Assembly: GCA_017395065.1 (NCBI GenBank)
Contig: JAFPWH010000012.1
Coordinates: forward strand, 1 to 64,000
DNA: 64,000 nt
From: Clostridia bacterium
GTDB lineage: Bacteria > Bacillota > Clostridia > Christensenellales > Aristaeellaceae
Direction: 5' to 3'
A model generated the notes under the pieces. That model made no database searches, was not told the DNA's origin, and saw nothing but the letters and a program-made list of their open reading frames with translations. Both the position numbers and the translations under genes were made by a program. Shown in pieces: positions 60,432 through 64,000 of this stretch. Each line of letters starts with the position of its first letter. The first letter of the stretch is position 1.

Positions 60432-62021
60432 ATGAGCGAATATCAGGCACTTTACAGGGCGTGGAGGCCCGAAAAATTCAAGGATATCTACGGTCAGGAG
60501 CCCATCACGCAGACGCTGAAAAATCAGATCGTCAGCAAGCGCGTAGGGCACGCCTACCTGTTTTGCGGAAGCCGCGGCACGGGCAAGACCACCACGGCCA
60601 AGGTGCTCGCGCGCGCCGTGAACTGCACGGATACGAAGGACGGCGAGCCCTGCGGCGAGTGCGCGGTGTGCAGGCAGATGAAAAACGAGAGCTCTCTGGA
60701 CGTGTTTGAATTCGACGCAGCTTCCAACAGCAGAGTGGAACAAATGCGGGACCTGATGGAGAATATACCCTATCTCCCCACCGTCGGCAAATACAAAGTG
60801 TATATCATCGACGAGGTCCATATGCTCTCAAACAGCGCCTTCAACGCGCTGCTCAAAACCCTTGAGGAACCGCCTGCCCATATCATTTTCATCCTTGCGA
60901 CGACGGAGCCGCAAAAGCTCCCCGCGACCATTCTAAGCCGCTGCCAGCGCTACGACTTCAAGCGCATCTCTGTCAAAAACATCTGCGCGCGGCTGAAGGT
61001 GGTTCTGGAGGGCATAGGCCGCGAATGCACGCCCGAAGCCATTGAGGAAATCGCTGTGGCGGCGGACGGCGGCATGCGCGACGCGCTGAGCCTGATGGAC
61101 ATATGCTTAAGCTACACGGACGGAACAGTTGACGCGGAGCTGGTAAGACAGGTGCTGGGCTCGACCGGCAGGGGCTTCATGTTCGAGTTTGCCGACGCAC
61201 TGGAGGCCGGCGACGCCTCGAAGGCGCTAAGCATGATCGATAAGGCGATGACAGACGGGCGCGACCCCTCCGTGTTCAGCCGCGAGGTCGCCGCCCACCT
61301 GCGCACGGTACTGATCGCACAGATGACCGGCGAAAAGGTTTCCGAGATCGCCGAGATCACGGGCGAAGACGCGAAGCGTTTCATAGAGCAGGGCAAACGC
61401 TTTGAATCGACGCGCCTGATGCGCGCGATGGACGCCTTCATCAAGGCCGAGGGCGAGATGCGCTACGTGGCTATGCCCCGGTCGATCATAGAGCTCTGCG
61501 CGGTCAGGGCGTGCCGCGTTTCCAACGAAAAGGAGGGCGAAGGGCTGCGCGAGCGCGTGGAAGCCCTCGAAAAGCAGATGCGCGAGGGCGTGCTCGTGCA
61601 AAGGCAGAGCGCGCCGGGCGAAGCGCTGCGGGAAAGCGGCAAGGAAGCCGAAGCGCCCAAGCCGAAGCCGAGGCCGGTCAGGATCTCGGAGGACGACAAA
61701 GAGAACGCAAAGCTGTTCGAGCAGGCATTGGAGATTTTCGGGGAAAACGTTGAGAGCACGAAATACTTTGCAAAGAATCTGAGATTTGTGAGTATAAAAG
61801 ACAATATCGTTTACGCGATTTGCGCTGAAGAGAGCACACAGAAACTTATCGTGAAAAAGCAAAGTGAAATCGACTTGGCGCTCACCGAAGCATTCGGCAA
61901 GGAAGTCAAGCTGCTCATCAACGTAGAAAGCCCCGGTGAAAGCGCAGGCGGTATCGGCAGCGACCTTAGCACAAAAATGTCGGACGTCTTCCCCCGCGAC
62001 AAAACCGAATACATTCCCTGA
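60432..62021 (+). CDS. dnaX: DNA polymerase III subunit gamma/tau
   Basis: 529 residues. It loads the sliding clamp in DNA replication. N-terminal AAA+ core: YQALYRAWRPEKFKDIYGQE, Walker A GSRGTGKTTT (Lys52), the zinc-binding Cys set in CGECAVC, Walker B VYIIDEVHML, sensor TTEPQKLPATILSRCQRYDF. The C-terminal half (about 370-529) is charged, as in tau. It lies 6 bp after the SGNH gene, so it shares the operon, while ybaB and recR, the usual downstream neighbours of dnaX, are absent here. A terminator follows at 62063. No slippery A-AAA-AAG frameshift site was found. Confidence 0.97.
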   Translation: MSEYQALYRAWRPEKFKDIYGQEPITQTLKNQIVSKRVGHAYLFCGSRGTGKTTTAKVLARAVNCTDTKDGEPCGECAVCRQMKNESSLDVFEFDAASNSRVEQMRDLMENIPYLPTVGKYKVYIIDEVHMLSNSAFNALLKTLEEPPAHIIFILATTEPQKLPATILSRCQRYDFKRISVKNICARLKVVLEGIGRECTPEAIEEIAVAADGGMRDALSLMDICLSYTDGTVDAELVRQVLGSTGRGFMFEFADALEAGDASKALSMIDKAMTDGRDPSVFSREVAAHLRTVLIAQMTGEKVSEIAEITGEDAKRFIEQGKRFESTRLMRAMDAFIKAEGEMRYVAMPRSIIELCAVRACRVSNEKEGEGLRERVEALEKQMREGVLVQRQSAPGEALRESGKEAEAPKPKPRPVRISEDDKENAKLFEQALEIFGENVESTKYFAKNLRFVSIKDNIVYAICAEESTQKLIVKKQSEIDLALTEAFGKEVKLLINVESPGESAGGIGSDLSTKMSDVFPRDKTEYIP

Positions 62022-62062
62022 CCTCCGGCTGAAGGTTTGCCCATTTGCTTCATCAAAAAACC

Positions 62063-62103
62063 GACCGCCGTCTGTTCCGAAAGGAGCAGGCGGCGGTCTT
62101 TTG
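62063..62103. terminator. Bidirectional terminator after dnaX
   Basis: GACCGCCG (62063-62070) pairs with CGGCGGTC (62091-62098), with further inner pairing. TTTT follows on the plus strand, and an A-run (62055-62060) supplies a T-run on the minus strand, so it may also end the TIM-barrel gene at 62127. Confidence 0.85.
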
Positions 62104-62126
62104 TTCGGCGGCGCAGAAGTGTCTCT

Positions 62127-63002
62127 TTACACCTTGTCCGCAAAATGCCTGGCCACGATCGCGGCGTACTCGTAGAAGGGCCTTGCCGCCTGCGCGGGGA
62201 AGCGCCCGCCGGTGATCTCGAGGTTGTACCAGCCCCGATAGCCGATCTCGCCGAGCGTTTTGGAGAACGCGTCGAAATCCATGCGCTCGCACCAGGCGCT
62301 CAGGGAATACGGGATCGCGTGCTCGTCCTCCCCGGCGTTGGAGTTCACGTGCAGCGCGTACAGCTTGTCACCGAGCGTTCTGGCATAGTCACAGATATCG
62401 TAGCGGAAGATGTTGGCGTGGCCGGTGTCCATGCACGCGCCCACAAGCTCGCTTCCCAGGCCGTCCACAATGTCCCTGATCGTCTCGGCTTCCTCCACAT
62501 AGGCAGGCACGTATTTGCGGTTCCGGCGGGCGAACACGTTTTCGACCGCGACGCGTATGCCGCTCTGCCTGAGAACGGGCAAAAGCCTGTCAAGAAGATA
62601 GAGGTTCGCGTCGACCGTCTTTTCGCGGCTGCCCAGTATGTACATCGGGTGGACGACCGTCAGCTTGCACCCGGCCGTATCGCACGCCCTGAGCGCGTGC
62701 TCGTACATCGGCATCCAGGCTTTCCCGAAGGCCTCCGCGCTGCCGTCGCCCGGGTTTTCCACGTGGCCGGGGTAATACGGCAGGTGGGACTGGGCGAGCG
62801 CGAGCCCCTCCTCTTTTGCGATGTGCGCGACGTTCAGCACCTTTCGCGTCCACGCTTCGGTAAGGAACGCCCCGGGGGCGTCCATATCGGCGCAAAGGCT
62901 CCAGTCGATGCCTTCGAAGCCGGCGGCTTTCATCGTTTTCAGACTCTGTTCGGGCGTAAGGCCGGCGGCGATGCCGTGCTCGCAGGATGTGGATATTTTC
63001 AC
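62127..63002 (-). CDS. Sugar phosphate isomerase/epimerase-like TIM barrel
   Basis: 291 residues from MKISTSCEHGIAAGL. It belongs to the AP endonuclease 2/xylose isomerase-like superfamily. Metal ligands are visible at Glu in VAVENVF, Asp and His in ACMDTGHANI, His in LYALHVNSNAG, and Glu in YNLEITGG. The enzyme is cytoplasmic. It could interconvert keto sugars or act as an IolE/IolI-like enzyme; the substrate is unknown. The gene is divergent from a second gene of the same superfamily. The promoter at 63034-63062 drives it. Confidence 0.88.
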   Translation of the reverse strand: MKISTSCEHGIAAGLTPEQSLKTMKAAGFEGIDWSLCADMDAPGAFLTEAWTRKVLNVAHIAKEEGLALAQSHLPYYPGHVENPGDGSAEAFGKAWMPMYEHALRACDTAGCKLTVVHPMYILGSREKTVDANLYLLDRLLPVLRQSGIRVAVENVFARRNRKYVPAYVEEAETIRDIVDGLGSELVGACMDTGHANIFRYDICDYARTLGDKLYALHVNSNAGEDEHAIPYSLSAWCERMDFDAFSKTLGEIGYRGWYNLEITGGRFPAQAARPFYEYAAIVARHFADKV

Positions 63003-63033
63003 GTGCGTGTCCTCCCAAGCTTATTTCAGCACA

Positions 63034-63062
63034 AATATATATCCGCGCAATGCGTTTGTCAA
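63034..63062 (-). promoter_or_regulatory. Promoter of the minus-strand isomerase-like gene
   Basis: On the minus strand TTGACA (63057-63062), a 17-bp spacer, then TATATT (63034-63039). Confidence 0.75.
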
Positions 63063-63074
63063 GCGCTTTTTGTA

Positions 63075-63103
63075 TTGAAAAACGCCCGGCAAAGTGGTAA
63101 AAT
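63075..63103 (+). promoter_or_regulatory. Promoter of the plus-strand isomerase-like gene
   Basis: TTGAAA (63075-63080), a 17-bp spacer and TAAAAT (63098-63103). The AAGCGCTTTT sequence at 63061-63070 lies between the two -35 hexamers and resembles half of the element found before the binding-protein genes. Confidence 0.75.
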
Positions 63104-63136
63104 CCATATCGGAAATATTAAACGGGAGATGAGGAT

Positions 63137-64000
63137 ATGGAAACCGCGACCAGTACATCCGTTCTGTTTCAGTTATTCGGCGAAGACGGTGCCTTCAAAA
63201 TGCTGTCCGAAGCGGGCTTTGACGCCGTGGACTTCGGCTTCGACGTCGACGCGCCCATGTGGAAGATCAAAAACGGCGACAAAAGCAGCGTGTTTTTCCT
63301 GAGCGAGGACGAGTTGGTCAGGCACTACGCGCCACACAAGGCCGCCGCTGATAAATACGGCATCAGGATCCATCAGGCGCACGCGCCCTTCCCCTCCTAC
63401 ATTCACGAAAGCCCGGAGACTACGGCTTTCGCGCTGACGGCGGTCAGGAAGTGCTTCCCCATCCTGAAAATGATGGAGTGCAAAAATCTGGTGGTGCACC
63501 CCTGCATGGGCAACTACAACGAAAAGCTCGAGCCCGAAGCGGAATGGAAGCTGAACATCGATTTCTATTCGGCGCTGATCGAAGACGCCGAAAAGTACGG
63601 CGTGACCGTGTGCCTTGAAAACATGTTCAACGCGCGCAGGGGCAAGATCTACGAGGCGAGCTGTTCCGATCCCGCGGAAGCGGCGGCCTATATCGACGAA
63701 CTGAACCGCATCGCGGGCGCCAAACGCTTCGCGTTCTGCTACGACACGGGCCACGCGCTGCTTCTGGGCAAGGATCAGTATCTGACGCTCAAGCGCCTCG
63801 GCGATCGCGTAAAGGTGCTGCACGTACACGACAACGACGGCTGGGACGACCAGCACGTCTCTCCCTTCATGGGCCGCCTCGACTGGGACAGGCTGATCAA
63901 AGGCCTGAAGGCGATCGGCTACAAGGGCGTCATAAGCCTCGAAGTCGGCAATCTTTGCGCCTGGTACCCCAAGGAGCTTCTGCCCGAGGCGTTCCGCCTG
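63137..64000 (+). CDS. Sugar phosphate isomerase/epimerase-like TIM barrel, 3' end cut by the window edge
   Basis: 288 codons are visible and the frame is still open at the edge. Start METATSTSVLFQLFGEDGAFK after GATGAGG. Superfamily features: FDAVDFGFDVD, RIHQAHAPFPSY, NLVVHPCMGNYN, VTVCLENMFNARRG (metal Glu), FCYDTGHALLLG (metal Asp and His), KVLHVHDNDG (metal His), and VISLEVG (metal Glu). The conserved set needed for a metal-dependent isomerase is therefore complete. The gene is divergent from the 291-residue paralogue, and they may form a pair acting in one sugar pathway. Confidence 0.88.
   Translation, partial: METATSTSVLFQLFGEDGAFKMLSEAGFDAVDFGFDVDAPMWKIKNGDKSSVFFLSEDELVRHYAPHKAAADKYGIRIHQAHAPFPSYIHESPETTAFALTAVRKCFPILKMMECKNLVVHPCMGNYNEKLEPEAEWKLNIDFYSALIEDAEKYGVTVCLENMFNARRGKIYEASCSDPAEAAAYIDELNRIAGAKRFAFCYDTGHALLLGKDQYLTLKRLGDRVKVLHVHDNDGWDDQHVSPFMGRLDWDRLIKGLKAIGYKGVISLEVGNLCAWYPKELLPEAFRL

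Noticed and set aside
60432-62021. Programmed frameshift site in dnaX producing gamma
   Set aside because: No A-AAA-AAG slippery heptamer with a following stem and early stop was found; the A-rich stretch near 61853 reads A-AAA-AGC near the 3' end and would not make a gamma-sized product.

Overview
The window is a GC-rich (roughly 55-60%), gene-dense chromosomal segment. It looks like a fermentative, saccharolytic member of the Clostridia (Bacillota). The support is: an ackA-pta acetate module, Gram-positive-type LplB/YtcP sugar permeases, strong sigma-A-like promoters (TTGACA, 17 bp, TATAAT), a SAM-I riboswitch before metK, and a fused RNase PH/RdgB enzyme. Species cannot be fixed from the sequence. 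I see no rRNA, tRNA, CRISPR array, transposase or integrase. The first gene (ackA) and the last gene (a sugar isomerase-like TIM barrel) are cut by the window edges.

Layout. 1-2.1 kb: ackA and pta (minus). 2.3-13.7 kb (plus): M18 aminopeptidase, a two-component system, a PHP phosphoesterase, a small metal-binding HMA protein, an rph-rdgB fusion with a YfcE-type phosphodiesterase, a cytoplasmic GH10 xylanase, a HAD hydrolase, a SLOG/DUF1273 protein, a small membrane protein and a MacB-like ABC exporter. 13.7-16.6 kb: uvrA (minus). 16.7-20.2 kb (plus): an unusual cassette with a phage-type regulator-like protein, a protein of unknown family, a von Willebrand A protein and a divergent PurA/PurZ-like adenylosuccinate synthetase homologue. 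20.2-45.7 kb: a large carbohydrate-utilisation region with three ABC importers (each two permeases plus a solute-binding protein, none with its own ATPase), a GH63-like enzyme, a GH127/DUF1680-like enzyme, a GH38 alpha-mannosidase, a GH3 enzyme with a PA14 insert, two metallophosphoesterases, a PHP protein and a uroporphyrinogen decarboxylase-like protein. 45.7-49.8 kb: a rearranged dihydropyrimidine-dehydrogenase-like flavoprotein and a CtpE-like P-type ATPase. 49.9-56.6 kb: GH51 arabinofuranosidase, metK with a SAM riboswitch, a secreted GH13 amylase-type enzyme, an M42 peptidase and a zinc alcohol dehydrogenase. 56.9-62.0 kb: a secreted BIG2/NlpC-P60 protein, an SGNH esterase and dnaX. 62.1-64 kb: two divergent sugar isomerase/epimerase-like genes.

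How it works together (inference). Oligosaccharides from hemicelluloses (xylan, arabinan, mannan-type glycans) are probably bound by the three extracellular binding proteins, imported by permeases that share an ATPase encoded elsewhere, and cut inside the cell by GH10, GH3, GH51, GH38, GH63-like and GH127-like enzymes that lack signal peptides. Sugars are then fermented to acetate via Pta-AckA. The same inverted-repeat element lies 25-27 nt before the start codon of all three binding-protein genes, which suggests a shared control or RNA-processing signal.

The best candidate for an undescribed system is the 16.7-20.2 kb cassette. Its synthetase keeps the catalytic Asp and His of PurA but lacks the conserved aspartate-binding TTGRPRR segment. 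It sits next to a metal-dependent vWA protein and a protein family I cannot name.
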